DNA of 64,000 bases from Muscardinus avellanarius (GCA_963383645.1 OY726571.1:22599785-22663784), one strand, 5' to 3'. Shown: positions 30,448-42,465, counted from the stretch's first letter. The notes: a model not told the origin generated them from the sequence alone. Translations and numbers: made by a program.

Positions 30448-30463
30448 AAGATGTGTGATCACA

Positions 30464-30497
30464 CTGCACCCATACATAGTTAAGAATTTTAAAAATG

Positions 30498-30532
<35 letters not shown>

Positions 30533-30698
30533 TTGTCAGTGCCAATCATAATGCCATGCATGGGGAGGTGGGGAGGAGGAGGGAGCGGAGTGGGAACTAG
30601 GGGAGGGCTCAGTGAGTGCTGTGCGCATGTCTGCCTCTACCACTCTGAATGTTATAACGATGGTTACAATGCACCAAAAAATAAATAAAACAAGATAA
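30464..30698 (+). mobile_element. L1 3' UTR, part 2
   Basis: The interrupted L1 resumes: an AC repeat (30498-30532), a G-rich tract, then TTACAATGCACCAAAAAATA. Together with 26972-27472 it reconstitutes one L1 3' end. Confidence 0.82.
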
Positions 30699-30702
30699 AA
30701 AT

Positions 30703-30775
30703 AAACAGGGCCCTGGGTGTAGCTCAGTGGTTGAATGCTACTGGGTTCATCCACCAGTACCAAACAAAACAAATC
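30703..30775 (+). mobile_element. ID-like SINE monomer
   Basis: GGCCCTGGGTGTAGCTCAGT...TCATCCACCAGTACC with an A-rich tail. Confidence 0.8.
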
Positions 30776-31545
30776 AAAGAAAATTAACCAAAAAACAAAA
30801 TTACTCTATTTCTTACTTTACTGAAATCTTAATTTTCCCCCTCACAATGACTGGCTTGTACTCCTTACTTCAGGAGCGCCCCATGATTTTGCCCTACTTT
30901 GCTTGCCTCTGTGCTTCAGGTCATCCATAAGTGGGCCCTTTTCTCCTCTTAGATTTTTTTTTCTCCTTCTACTAGTTTCATGACTCATCTCATTGTTTCT
31001 GAAAGTCTGAGAAAGATGGGTGTGTCTCTGAAGACTCTTTTAAGAGATGTGTTCATACTCATATACCTTTCTGTAGTTGCTATGGATCTGAAATCTTTGG
31101 GTTTCATTTCATTTGAATTGGGATTAGTGTTTCTGGGGTTAAAAGTGTTTCTGGGGAAAATTTTAAATATAAATTTTGAGCCAAATGTTTCAAAAGGGCT
31201 CAGATGTCTCTGTCTCTGTCTCTCTCTGGTAGAATTTATTTAGTTCACAGTTATGGAGATCCAAGAACATGCCCTGGCAATGGTTTAAAATCCAGTTCTA
31301 TGAGGTTTATTCAAAAACCTAATGCAGTAATATATCTTTTAACTGATGTGTTGGATAATTTTTTATTATCAAAATATCCATTTCGAACATAACATTGTAG
31401 ACTTTAACTTAAAAGAGTAATCCTGAACAATAAAATAATTTTAAAAAATTTACATTATAAATTATATTTTATATGCAAACTTTGCTTAATAACCAGAAAT
31501 CTTCATGTTTTCCATGAATCTAATGAAAAAGGCAGAAGAGTTAGT
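30776..31545. other. Unassigned non-repeat stretch
   Basis: AT-rich unique sequence. A short (TCTCTG)n lies near 31206-31227. No gene is recognised. Confidence 0.4.
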
Positions 31546-31546
31546 G

Positions 31547-31625
31547 AAGCCGGGCACAGTGGTGAGCACCCACAGTCCTGCTTCTGGGGAGGACGAGGCG
31601 TGGACCACGTGCTGCTCCTTTCACC
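31547..31625 (+). mobile_element. B1-like SINE fragment
   Basis: AAGCCGGGCACAGTGGTGAG is a B1 head; what follows is diverged and lacks the ID half. Confidence 0.55.
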
Positions 31626-31829
31626 TGCTATCTTACTCCTGATTGGACCTGGCATCACTGATGTACTAAATCACCTTTGAAATATTTATTCAAATGTTTT
31701 AGGTGCCCGACATAAACTCAGTTGATCAAGCAATGTAAACCCATATTTAATCAGTACAAGTCAGTGTATTCTAGGCAGTGTGGGGGGAAAAGTTTAAGAC
31801 AGTATTGAAGAGAACAAGAAACCTTTTTT

Positions 31830-33010
31830 AATGTTTATTAGTGCATTGTAATTGTACATAATTGCAATTATTTTAGGATTATTTGGATCAATATGTATAA
31901 TTGGAATTTTATGTATAAGCATTATAACTAAAATTGGTGGGCAGCGGCTTGTGAGAGACTCAGGCAGCAAAGATTTTTTTTCCCAAGGATAAAGTTTGGG
32001 CCAAAGATTAAGTTCAAACTGACGTTAGTTTGGGCCAATATATAAGATTAAGTTCAAGTTGGCCTTGCGAAGTGAGACAAGCATACTTTCTATGATTATT
32101 TAAATGTCTGGCACCCTGCCCTGAAGTCCTTAAAAAACTTTTTCTGTTCTTGAAGTTCTTGCTTGCATGGCTATGGCTTTGCCTTTTCTGCCAAAAAGGA
32201 AATTATAAAGATTGTAACAAATCCTGAAAAAAGTTGGAGAAATTTGCAGCTGGTCTCGTGTGACAGCGTCTTCTCTCACGACCTCGACTCTCCTCTCACC
32301 AACACACGAAACTCGACTCTTGCTAGGGCTGGACCCCAGCACATGATAGTGAGTCATTGCGATACATTCATACATGCACATAACATTTGGTCTGTTTTCT
32401 TCCCCAAACTTCCCCTTTCCCTTCTCTTCCTCCTCCCCATTCCCCTCCCACTACTCTACTGGTTTTGCCCATCATTTTAATTATGTCCCTATTCTTTCCT
32501 TTTTATTCTCTCACATATGAAAGAAAACATATGACCCTTGATTTTCTGAGTCTGGTGGATTATCTACATATGACATAATTCTGGCAAATGGCATGATTTC
32601 ATTCTTTATGATTGAATAAAGCTCCATTGTGTGTATATACCACACTTTCTTCGTTTATTCATCTCTTGACGGACACCTGGGCTGGTTCCATAACTTGGCT
32701 ACCATGAATTGTGCTCCTGTAAGCATGGCTATGCTGTATCACTAGACTAGTCTGACTTTAGTTCTTTTGGAGAGATACCGAGGAGAAGGAGGACTGTAGC
32801 TGAACCACATAGTGATTCTATTCTTAATCTTTTGAGGAACCTTTATACTGATCTCCATGGTAGCTACCAACAACCTATAAGCATCTTCCCCATCGTTGTC
32901 AGCATTTATTATTATTTGTATTTTTGATGGTTGTCATTCTACCTGGAGTAAGATAAAATCTCAATGGAGTTTTGATTTCCATTTCCCTGGTGAGCACAGG
33001 GAACTTCTGA
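31830..33010 (-). mobile_element. L1 3' end fragment, split by an LTR
   Basis: TTATTAGTGCATTGTAATTG starts the inverted 3' UTR. After the LTR come ATTCATACATGCACATAACA, CTCCATTGTGTGTATATACC, GAATTGTGCTCCTGTAAGCA and ACCTGGAGTAAGATAAAATC. Confidence 0.85.
31863..32341 (+). mobile_element. Solo LTR, 479 bp, 6-bp target-site duplication
   Basis: It begins TGCAATTATT and ends GACCCCAGCA (TG...CA). CATAAT (31857-31862) and CATGAT (32342-32347) flank it, five of six matching, and removing it restores a continuous L1 3' UTR. Six-base duplications are usual for class II (ERVK-like) elements. No internal viral sequence remains. Confidence 0.6.
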
Positions 33011-33262
33011 TGTAGTTAAAGAGACAAAACCATGCCTGACAACACAGTAAGAGCTATTACCTAATTGTTAAGTGAGCCCAAGAATCTCTCCCCTCCCCCA
33101 TGCAGGGAAGTATCTCATGTGGTGCAGATGCTAAATGAGAAGGAACAGTGACTTCATGTAGAAGACAAGTTTGTAGTGATGGGGAGGATGTGAAGAGAAG
33201 TGCCTTGGAAATCGCTGCAAAGAAGTGGGAATGGCCAGAAGAAAGGAAGAGAAAGACAACCA
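33011..33262. other. Unassigned non-repeat stretch
   Basis: No gene or repeat is recognised in this stretch of about 250 bp. Confidence 0.4.
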
Positions 33263-33460
33263 CATGTGGTGGCACACACCTGCAATCTCAATACTTGGGA
33301 GGCTGAGACAGGAGGATCACAGGTTCAAGACCAGTCTCAGCAACTTAGCAAGATTCTTAACAACCTAGTGAGACTCTGTTTTAAAACAAAAAATAAAAGG
33401 GGTATATATGTAGCTTGGAAGAATGCCTCTGGGTTTAAACCTTAGTACCACAAAAATAAG
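33263..33460 (+). mobile_element. B1-dID-type SINE
   Basis: CATGTGGTGGCACACACCTG and CTCTGGGTTTAAACCTTAGT mark the two halves. Confidence 0.85.
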
Positions 33461-33527
33461 TAAAGAAAGAAAAAGAAAAAAATAGTGAAAAATATTTATA
33501 ATATTCCAGACCGTAGGTGTAAATTGT

Positions 33528-33717
33528 CTTTTTTTTTTTTTTTTTTTTGGTGGTACTGGGGTTCCTGGAAACCTTTCTACCTCCGGGCTACACTCCCAGA
33601 TATATTTGTTTGGAAACAGGGTCTCTTAAGCCAGAGAGGCTGGCTTCGAACCTGCGCAATCTTCCTGTCTCCACCTCCCAAGCGTGGGGATTACAAGCGT
33701 GCACCACCACGCCTGGC
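33528..33717 (-). mobile_element. Young-subfamily SINE with target-site duplication
   Basis: GGTGGTACTGGGGTTCCTGG marks the subfamily. TGTAAATTGT flanks it at 33518-33527 and 33718-33727. Confidence 0.92.
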
Positions 33718-33727
33718 TGTAAATTGT

Positions 33728-34952
33728 ATTATTTAATCCTTATAGCACCCTATGAAATGACCATACATTTGTCCATTTCCCAGAAGAAGAAATGGATGCA
33801 AATTCAGATTTCAAAATCTGACCCTTTCCCTGCAACACACTTCCTCTGTGAAAGCTTCAAGATGAGGTAACACTCCCCAAATACACCATATAGATTGAGA
33901 AGGAACAATGTCCTCACTTGATAGATGGTGAGCTAGAAATACCAGAAATCATATGCGTCTTCAAAATGAAATAACCATTTGGGGCCCCTGTCAATTTATC
34001 CCGAGGACCAAGCAGCACGCCTTCCTTATGTATGCCTCTTATTGATCTTTAGGAAATGTCCCTGAATTTGACTTTTTGTTCATTTGATTTATGAGGTCTT
34101 TTTTTTCCCTTGCAATTATTTCCAAATTTATGAATTAATTATCTGGTCAATGTGGGCTGATGCCTAAGCAATGAGAAAAATGTGAGTCTAGGCCCCTGTT
34201 GAAAAACCTCACCTTCCTTTTGTCCTGAAAAGAGAGAGAAGGCATGTCTCACCAGTAACAAGTCAGCTCTGGCATTAATGGAAATGGTGAATGATATTAA
34301 GTAATTATATGGGAATATAAATTTTTATTTAGCTCCTATACGTTATTCTTACCTGGCAATACCATTTAGAGGAAATTTGAGATCCAAAGGTACCAAAGAA
34401 ATGTATAGAATATAGACAGATTTCTCTGAAAGGTTGGAATTTCAAGTAATGTCTCTTTGTTATTCTCTTAATCGTATCCACCTTTATTTCATTTGGATTA
34501 AACCACTAATAACAAGTTGATTCCTACTTTGGGAGACAAAGGCGTTTCATGGAACTTCAATTTATGCCTACTTTCAATTCCTTTACTTTTGATGAATTCA
34601 TTCTCTTAGACTCTCAGGAATCCATTTTCTCTATTGTTAACAGAAGCAGCATTCTCTATCAGTCCAGTATTGTACTTTCCATCTGCAGAATTCACAATGT
34701 GACTACTTGTTAAAAATTACCAGAATACAGACATCAGGAAGCTCCAAATTAGCAGAATGCTATGGCATAAAAGTATCTATTGGTTGCCAAATAATTCTTT
34801 GAGTGATTTCTTAAGAAACACAATAATAATTGATTTCATTACAACCTAAAATATTCTGTTGACAACTTATTACTGTTGGAACAAAAGAACAGGAAAAAGA
34901 AAATGAAAAACCCCACCCAAATTCTATAGTCCTTCTGTAGTTAAATATTATC
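33728..34952. other. Repeat-poor stretch, no gene recognised
   Basis: The first 80 bp may be a diverged MIR 3' half (TTAATCCTTATAGCACCCTA, CATTTCCCAGAAGAAGAAA). The rest, over 1 kb, shows no repeat or open frame I can name. Confidence 0.4.
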
Positions 34953-34954
34953 CA

Positions 34955-35815
34955 TGAGTTTTTATGTAGAAGACAAAAATTTATACATGGATAAGGTCAT
35001 AATTTTTTTTTAAGTTTCCATGTCTCTCAATCTGTAATGGGCATCTTTTTAAACAATACATAAAGTTCTGTTTTATGCATATGAATGTTGCATAGTATTC
35101 CATTGTATGTGTGCATCATGCTAATCCTCTTGTTGGGAAGTTTGGTTGTTTAACTTTTTAAAGAAAGTTTTCATGAATAATGTTTTACATGCATGAATTT
35201 CACTCACATAATTTTACATTTACCTTTTGGATACATTTGCAAAAATTGAATTGATAGATCAAAGGCCCTGCTCATTTACATTGTTCATGTGTAGTGTTTG
35301 CTTGCCCTCGGGAAATTTTATGCCAATCTATGGTATGAGGGTGCCTAATTTCCCATCCACTCTTTGGCACTTGACATTAGTTCATCATTTTGTTAAACAA
35401 ATTGGTAAAAATTGATGTCAGTTTTCTTTTCACTTGTATTTTTTAATCATTGCTGATGTCGGACACATTTTTCCTTATATAAACTCTATATTTTCTCCTG
35501 TGAATTGTCTGTTTATATTCCTTCCCTACTGTTTTATCTTTTTTTATTTCAAACATTTTTTATTACTTATGGCCCTTATTTCATTGCTATATATGTTGCC
35601 AATATCCTCTCACATTGTATTCTCTACTTTGTTACTGACAAACGGTAATATTTATATTTAATTTTTAATACATCTGGAATTTATTTTGGTGTAATAGAGT
35701 AGCCAAACTTACTTTGCTCCCAAATGGTTCAATTTTCCCAGCATAATTTATTGAATAATTCATTGTGTTGGATTGCTTGCAGTAATAGTCATGATTTGCT
35801 TACTTCTCCTTGTAT
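34955..35815 (-). mobile_element. Old L1 fragment
   Basis: Diverged reverse L1 landmarks are ATTCCATTGTATGTGTGCAT, TGAATTGATAGATCAAAGG and TTCCCAGCATAATTTATTGA. It is much older than the L1 pieces with sharp tails. Confidence 0.7.
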
Positions 35816-35824
35816 CCATGTTTT

Positions 35825-36007
35825 CTAAACTGAGTAAGTTATAAAGAAAAGAGGCTTATTTGGGCTCATGCTCGCCTCAAAGGTGCAAGGTCAGAGGGCC
35901 GAGTTTCTTGCTGGCAAAGTTCCAAAGAAGTAGTGTAGGAGCATCACATGACAAGAGTTGGGGGTAGATGTATTGGGTGTGCTTCTTTGTTCTTTGGTCT
36001 CTTTCCC

Positions 36008-36059
<52 letters not shown>

Positions 36060-36500
36060 CGCATGCATAGATTGAACCCAGACAGGGGTATTCTACCTCC
36101 GAGCTACATCCCCAGCCCTTTTTATTTCTTTTGTTCTGAAACAATATATTTCTAGATTGCTGAGCGTCTCCTATGGTGCCGAGGCTATCCTCGAACTTGT
36201 GATCCTTCGGTCTTAGCCTCCCAACTCCAGGGATTACAGACGTGCACCACCATGCCCGGCTCTTTTTCCCTCTTCTTCTAGACCAATATTCAGACCTGGA
36301 GACTCTACCCTGATGACCTTATATAATCCTAATTACCTCCCAAAGGCCCACTTCTGAACACCATAGTTGAATTATTTTTCATTCACTCTTCTTTCCTTTT
36401 CTTTCCTTCAGGCTCATGCCCTGTGCCTGCCCCGCTAGTTTCCACTCTCTTAATACCTTAGAGTGGAGATTAAGTTTCAACACATAAAGACACAGTCAAA
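35825..36500 (-). mobile_element. MaLR-type LTR, split by SINE and (GT)n
   Basis: AAAGAGGCTTATTTGGGCTC, CCTGATGACCTTATATAATC and CCAAAGGCCCACTTCTGAAC follow MLT/MST antisense order. (GT)n at 36012-36052 and a SINE interrupt it. Confidence 0.6.
36012..36262 (-). mobile_element. B1-dID-type SINE with (GT)n at its tail
   Basis: (GT)n, then AGATTGAACCCAGACAGGGG, then a B1-like half ending ACCACCATGCCCGGCTC. Confidence 0.85.
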
Positions 36501-36810
36501 CCATATTCAAATGGGTGCCACTGACCACTGATTCTTGGCTTAAGCAGATTCTTTGACTTGTTTTGGCTGATGAGATAGTAGCAAAAATGATGCAAATAGA
36601 TGCTTGGAAAGTGGCTCTGCATATTTATTTATAGGTGTTGATTGTCTTCCCTCTGCCAACCAGAATATCAACCCCATGAGGCCAAAGTCCTTCCCTGTCT
36701 GACTGCCATATCTCTGGCAACTGTAATAATGCTGGCACATAGAAGAAGCTGAATTAATAGAAGGATAAAATTAGGAGATTTTAGAAGATGCTTTATTTTC
36801 CATGAGATCC
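36501..36810. other. Unassigned non-repeat stretch
   Basis: No gene or repeat is recognised. Confidence 0.4.
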
Positions 36811-36811
36811 G

Positions 36812-37040
36812 TTTTTTTTTCTTTCTTTTTTTTTTTCCTCAGTACTAGGGTTGGAGCCTAGGGGCATTCTACCTCCAAGCTACAACCCCAGGCCTATTTT
36901 TTATTCTTTATTTTGAAACAAGGTCTTACTAATTTGCAGAGGGCCTCACTAAGTAGCTGAGGTTGTCTGTGAACTGTGATCCTCCTGTCTCAGCCTCCCA
37001 AGTACTGGGATCACAAGTGTGCACCATCACACATAGCTAA
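36812..37040 (-). mobile_element. B1-dID-type SINE
   Basis: T run, then CAGTACTAGGGTTGGAGCCT, then CTCAGCCTCCCAAGTACTGG. Confidence 0.88.
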
Positions 37041-37120
37041 ATTAATCCTTTTTATTTAATTTTCTAACTTCCTGATACTCCATTGGTCTTCTGCCTCTAG
37101 GCTTTTGGTAAGGAGTAAAG

Positions 37121-37128
37121 CACGCATG

Positions 37129-37175
<47 letters not shown>
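37121..37175. repeat. (CA)n microsatellite
   Basis: A CA run preceded by CACGCATGCACGCACA. This one is not at a SINE tail. Confidence 0.9.
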
Positions 37176-37176
<1 letters not shown>

Positions 37177-38016
37177 CATACATATAGAAGTTAAAGGAAC
37201 TCTAGCATATGGAAGAACTGAATTATTCAGTTGATTTAATAAAGTTCACAAAATCCCTGGAGTATTTAGTAGACTTGTTTTCCTCTGCTTCACATTATTT
37301 AAATTATCTGAAACATTATCTAGTTCTTCTGGTTACAGCCTCGTCACTGCCAGAAAATATTGAATGCTGCTTTTGTTTTGTCTTGCAAATATGACTCAAC
37401 AGATAACAAGATTATACTTGTAAATAGATCTATTTCTGTGCAAGATTTAGTTTAATATGATTTGGTTTGGCCAATATAACCAGGCTTCGACAGTGGAATT
37501 CACCCCCAGAAATCTAATACTAACATTAAGGCCATTTTCTTCAGCTATTGTATTTGAAACAGATGGTTAATACTAGAAACCTTAATTATGTATACTGGTT
37601 ACATTGTGTGTTACTATACTATATAATTTAAGTTAAAATTATAGGCTGTTGTGACTAAGTTTTTGCAATTATGATGTTTTATTCTTTTGGCCCATGTATA
37701 CTTTATACATTAATGGAGTGCATGCATGGATGAGTATCCATAACTACTAAGAAGTTAAAACAATACCTAGTTGTGCTTTGTCCTTTGATTATTAAATCTT
37801 TCTGTGATGACTAAGAATCTCACTGAAGAAATAGAAGGAAGAGAGATAAAATGATGGAAAGAATAGAAAATATTTGTGCTTGATTATGATAAGCAATGAT
37901 GTTGGGTCAAGCTTCCGTAAAATTCTCATTGTTTACTATTTGTCCACTCTATAAAAATCAATTTGTGGTAGAGATTGCTGAGCAGGAAATGTAATAACTG
38001 TATCAAGGCCGATTGT
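37176..38016. other. Unassigned AT-rich stretch
   Basis: No gene or named repeat is visible over about 840 bp. Confidence 0.4.
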
Positions 38017-38017
38017 C

Positions 38018-38220
38018 ATTAGCGCCAGGTGCAGCGGTGTACTCCTGTAAACCCTAGTACTTGGGAGGCAGAGACAGGAGGATTACAGGTTTGAGGCCTG
38101 TCTCAGTAACTTAGTGAGACTCTCTATTTTTTTTTTTTGAGACTCTATTTTAAAATAAAAAATAGGGGTGGTGCAGTAGCTCAGAGGTAGAATTCTCCTA
38201 GATTCAATCCCTAGCATTGG
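38018..38220 (+). mobile_element. B1-dID-type SINE
   Basis: AGCGCCAGGTGCAGCGGTGT begins it and ATTCAATCCCTAGCATTGG ends it. A short duplication, GAGACTCTATTTT, lies around the T run at 38123-38145. Confidence 0.85.
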
Positions 38221-38829
38221 TGATGTGAGACCTCTCATAGTTCTCTTTTCTTCTACTTCTGTGGCCAGCAGGCTTTCTGAGAGTGTCTGCACCATAAACC
38301 TGGGTGCTGGAGTGAGGATAATATAGTTCTCAGCTAAGCACCAGTGACCACATGTTAGTCATATGTTGTGAGTTAGAAACAAATCTTTCTAGTTTGAAGA
38401 CACTGAGATTTGGGACAGTTTGTTACTGCAGCACAATCTAATCCATCCTGACTGAGATATAGAACTTAAATAGCCTACTACAACAGGAAACTTTTAGTCT
38501 CTTGCTTTCAATGTCATTTTGGGGCCCAATTGACATCCAATTCTCTGTCCTGTTTCTTATGGCGCTACTAGTTTTGGGATTTTACTTCAGCATTCAATAT
38601 AAAATATTATTATCTTGCCCAGCTGATAGACACAAATAAAATCTATTTTATAACTTTTTTTCTAGGAAAAGAATAAAAGGGTGAAAAGGTCTAATAGAAA
38701 AGTATCAGAGAAAATAGGAAAGAAGAACAATATTGTGTAAGGTATGAGGTATGCTCTTTCTCTTCATTTCTTATTCTTTTTATTTCTTCACTCAGAAATC
38801 AATATTGAACCTATGTTATAAGTCAGTTA
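38221..38829. other. Mostly unassigned; possible LTR 3' end
   Basis: GACACTGAGATTTGGGACAG, TTGTTACTGCAGCACAATCT and ATCCATCCTGACTGAGATAT (38398-38460) resemble the 3' end of an old LTR-type repeat. The rest is unassigned. Confidence 0.35.
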
Positions 38830-38830
38830 T

Positions 38831-39013
38831 AGCCAGGCGTGGTGGCACACACTTGTAATCCCCGCCCTTGGGAGGCAGAGACAGGAGGATTGGCTGGTTC
38901 AGAGCCAGCCGTGTTGGCTTAAGAGACCCTGTTTCAAATAAAAAGTATAAAATAGGTCTGGGAGTGTAGCTCGGAGGTAGAAGGGCTTCCAGGAACCCCA
39001 GCACCACCAAAAA

Positions 39014-39056
<43 letters not shown>
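38831..39056 (+). mobile_element. Young-subfamily SINE with (AAAT)n tail
   Basis: AGCCAGGCGTGGTGGCACAC, GTGTTGGCTTAAGAGACCC and GGGCTTCCAGGAACCCCAGC mark the subfamily. Its tail is a pure tetranucleotide run at 39009-39056. Confidence 0.92.
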
Positions 39057-39057
<1 letters not shown>

Positions 39058-40107
39058 ATACTGGTAGTTTCATATACTGGTAATTACCAGTATATGAAAG
39101 AACCCCCAAAGTCATGAAAATTATATTCTAACTGAAAATACAAAATCAATTAAATCACTATAAAAATAAATATAAAGTTACAATGGTGATATGTGCTATG
39201 AAGAAGAGACAAATATATATTATTTCTGTCCATGTATCTATAAGGATGAAACAAATGTTTGTAGTTGAAGGACACTGGTGTCTAGAAATGATGGTGTGCA
39301 GAAGTGCTCTGTAGTATTCTGGAAGTATGAAATGACACTGAAATTTTCTAACTTTCCTTGAAGTTCTAATGGACTTATTTGTGCCTTTTATGCTCTACAA
39401 AGCATTGCAGTTATTAGTTTTCTCTGAGACTTCTGGAAAGATGTATGTTTGTAACATGTATGCAATCATAGTCTTTTCAGACAACTGCACGGGGACAGGG
39501 CGAGGCAGTGGGGAACTCTGCGCATGGCCCCATTCACTCTGCACAGAAGGCTTGTGTTATATTAGCAGTTTTATTTTGGAGGAGGAAAATAATCCAATTT
39601 CAAGGTTGGCCTAAGTATTATGCTCATAGCTCACTCACTTCCTCACATAAGTGGCAGAAAATTCTGTAATTTCATGCCAAGCCCTCCAAAAAAAGACCTA
39701 GCATGGCTTTTTGCTTTACCTGGTTTCTTCCTATTTTAAAGTGATAATTTATACTTATAAAAGAAAAAGAATTAGAGGCAGCTTCCAATGTGGAAGCACT
39801 GAGACAGACCATTAAAAATAAAAACAGAACAGATCCTAATGAAAGGAATAGAATTCCCTGGAGGAGCACTATAACGAGAGAAGACACTGGGCGCGCAGAA
39901 CTGTCTGAGTGACGTGCATTTAATGAGGCTCCGGTGAGGCCGCGGGGACAAGCCATTCTCTCTGAGTATATGAGCTATTCTGGCAGCAGCAACATCTCAT
40001 TTTTTGGTAATCTCCACCCCTTTTAAAATATAACTTCATGCTTTCAGAACAGTCTGGAGCAACAGTTCTTGAATAGTCTTGCAGTTTTCCTATTTGCTTG
40101 CTTGAAC

Positions 40108-40109
<2 letters not shown>
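39057..40109. other. Repeat-poor stretch, no gene recognised
   Basis: About 1 kb without a SINE or LINE landmark. Open frames on the minus strand near 39672-39956 have no motif I recognise. Confidence 0.4.
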
Positions 40110-40182
<73 letters not shown>

Positions 40183-40332
40183 CATTTTTTGTATTGGGGA
40201 ATGGACCTTCGAAGACCCTCTACCACTGAGTTGCATCCCCCAGCCCTTTTTATTTTGAAACAGGGTCTTGCTAAGTTGCAGAGTCTGGCCTTGAACTTGC
40301 AATCCTCCTGTCTCAGCCTCTCAGGTACTTAT
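40110..40332 (-). mobile_element. SINE with (TC)n(AC)n at its tail
   Basis: (TC)n then (AC)n (40110-40180) abut a B1-dID copy (CCACTGAGTTGCATCCCCCA) that is truncated in its B1-like half. Confidence 0.82.
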
Positions 40333-41064
40333 GTCAACCTTGAAATTGAATTATTTCCTTCCAACCAAAAGGGCATTCTCTCACCTAAGCACAATACAAT
40401 GACCAAAGCCAGAAATGTTAACAATGACATTATGCTTTTCTGATTAGAGATCCTATTTAAATCTGTCAGTTGTCTGGCTAATAATCTTTAGAGTAAAAGT
40501 GAAAAGGAAATTTCTGACACAAGATACAATCCAGGATGGTGTGTTGCATTGATCTCTCAGGTCTTTGTGGCCTCTTTTAATGTAAAACTGTTTCTCTGTC
40601 ACTCTTCCCCTCTTATGACCTTGAACATTTTGAAGAATGTTTTGTAGAATGTACCTCTAGCAGGGCGTGTCTGATAGAATTTAGATTATGACCCCAATTT
40701 TGGGATCCTTCTTCATACCACCTGTCAGCAATATTGGTGATGTGAACTTTGACCAGCGCTTTGAAATCCTACCTTCTAGTCTAGGGCGAAAAACAATATT
40801 GTACTTCCTGAGATTCTTGGGATGTGCACATGAAAGGAGGCTTGGAGGGGTTATTTTCTTTTTGCTCCTCACCCCAGATCTTTTGTGGCCCCTTCATTCT
40901 TGTTCCCTGGGAAGCTGATCCCTGGGGACGGCATCACCTGGGCTTCTGAATAGGTCTAGCAAACAGAAAACACCAGCAGGAGATCAAAGAGCCAGCTCAA
41001 GTAGTTCATTCTCTAGAGCGCTTGGTGCTGCTTGGCTTTGGCCCCTTTAGAAGTGGCTGTGTGT
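40333..41064. other. Repeat-poor stretch, no gene recognised
   Basis: Unique sequence with a 76-codon plus-strand open frame (40688-40918) that has no known motif. I do not call it a gene. Confidence 0.4.
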
Positions 41065-41065
41065 A

Positions 41066-41238
41066 GCCGGGCGTGGTGGCGCACGCTTGTAATCCCCGCA
41101 CTTGGGAGGCTGAGACAGGAGGATCACACAGTTTCGAAGCCAGCCTCATCTATTTAGTGAAGCTCTCAGCAACATAGTGAGACCCTGTTTCCAAAAAATA
41201 TATAGCCCAGAGGTAGAAAGTCTCTGGGTTCCACCCCC

Positions 41239-41293
<55 letters not shown>
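41066..41293 (+). mobile_element. B1-dID-type SINE with (AC)n tail
   Basis: AGCCGGGCGTGGTGGCGCAC is close to the consensus head. The tail GGGTTCCACCCCCAGTAC runs into (AC)n at 41242-41293. Confidence 0.92.
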
Positions 41294-41296
<3 letters not shown>

Positions 41297-41464
41297 TGGC
41301 TGTGTGTTTTCATTCAGGCACTCTGTTCTCTCAGCCCCAGGGGTGCAGTGGCTTTCTGCTGTTGCAGGTCTCTGGGTGTCTCAATATGCTTTGCTGGTTC
41401 TCTAAACTCTGCCCACACATCTAAAACTAGTCTTTTCTTAAAGTTTTTGTTTTGTTTTGTTTTT

Positions 41465-41588
41465 TAAGGATAGTACTTAGGATTGAACCCAGGGGCATTC
41501 TACCTCTGAACTATACCCCCAGCCCTTTCATTTCTTTTATTTTTTTTAAACAAGATCTTAAGTTACTGTAGCTGATATTGAACTTGGA
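41465..41588 (-). mobile_element. B1-dID SINE fragment, ID half
   Basis: GATTGAACCCAGGGGCATTC and CTATACCCCCAGCCCTTTC mark the ID half; the B1 half is short. Confidence 0.8.
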
Positions 41589-41692
41589 ACAGGCCTGTAA
41601 TCTCAGTACTTGGAAAACTAAAACAAAAGGATTGTGGGTTTGAGGCCAGCCTACAACACCTTGTTTCAGAATAAAATAAGATAAAATAAATA
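41589..41692 (+). mobile_element. B1-type monomer
   Basis: GGCCTGTAATCTCAGTACTT and GGTTTGAGGCCAGCCTAC, followed by an A-rich tail. It is head to head with the previous fragment. Confidence 0.75.
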
Positions 41693-41743
41693 AAATGACT
41701 GAGGATCTTGTTACAGTGTGAGATGATATGGTTTTGAAAAAAC

Positions 41744-42340
41744 TGTCCTCGAGGAACCCTGTTCCAGACACAATTTCCCTCAAAACACACAAAAAACCCA
41801 AACAGAAAAACCGCGGGTTCTTGTCCTGAGTTAAGGGTCAATACACATTAGTCTGGATTCTTGCTGAAAATTTAAATAAGTTTATTAAAAAGATAGAAAT
41901 ACAGAAGATGGTTAAAGCCCCATGCCATTCAGAAATGGCACGGGGACGAGGAGGGGGAGCAATTCGAGTGAATTCACCAAAGAGACCACACGTGGACCCG
42001 GCTTTTTTGTACACATGACCTCCATCTTGTTCACGTAATTCTGATGTAGTAAAAACCCTGTAAGGTTCCTCCTCTTATTTCCCTGCCAAGGTGGAGCCCA
42101 GGTATCCTTTCCGCCTAGGCCTAGGTCTCTTTTCACGAAGGTCATGATCAAAGGTCATGTCGACTCCCTCCTCCTGTCCTAGCTGGCTTATTTAATCATG
42201 TAGATCTGTCTTTAGACAGAGAAAGGCCTAGTTCTCCTCTCCTATCGACTTGTTAATTACTTTTAGCTAAGTCAATCTAAGTTTCAATAGCTGTTTGCTT
42301 CCTGACCAAAGCCAAGCCTTTCTCTCTCTAGGCCGACACA
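41744..42340 (-). mobile_element. Probable solo LTR, about 600 bp
   Basis: On the minus strand it begins TGTGTCGGCCTAGAGAG and ends CCTCGAGGACA. TTTTTAATAAACTTATTT near the far end supplies a polyadenylation signal followed by about 130 bp, as in retroviral R-U5. The flanks give no clear target-site duplication. No viral genes are attached. Confidence 0.55.
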
Positions 42341-42414
42341 ATTATTTCTGAAATATATCTATTAATAATCAGAGCTTTCTCAAATCTTCCTAAGCCATTC
42401 CCAATACTGGTACA

Positions 42415-42465
42415 GATCTAACTTGGTGGTAGAATGCCCCTGGGTTCAATACTTAGTACCAAAAA
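42415..42465 (+). mobile_element. ID-like fragment
   Basis: TTGGTGGTAGAATGCCCCTG and GGTTCAATACTTAGTACC with an A-rich tail. Confidence 0.7.

Noticed and set aside
35877..36155. Histidine/threonine- or cysteine/valine-rich open frames across (CA)n and (GT)n runs, here and at similar tracts elsewhere
   Set aside because: Dinucleotide runs are open in several frames by composition alone.
39672..39956. 94-codon minus-strand open frame with a hydrophobic segment
   Set aside because: I see no acceptor or start context and no recognisable family. It was left unassigned.
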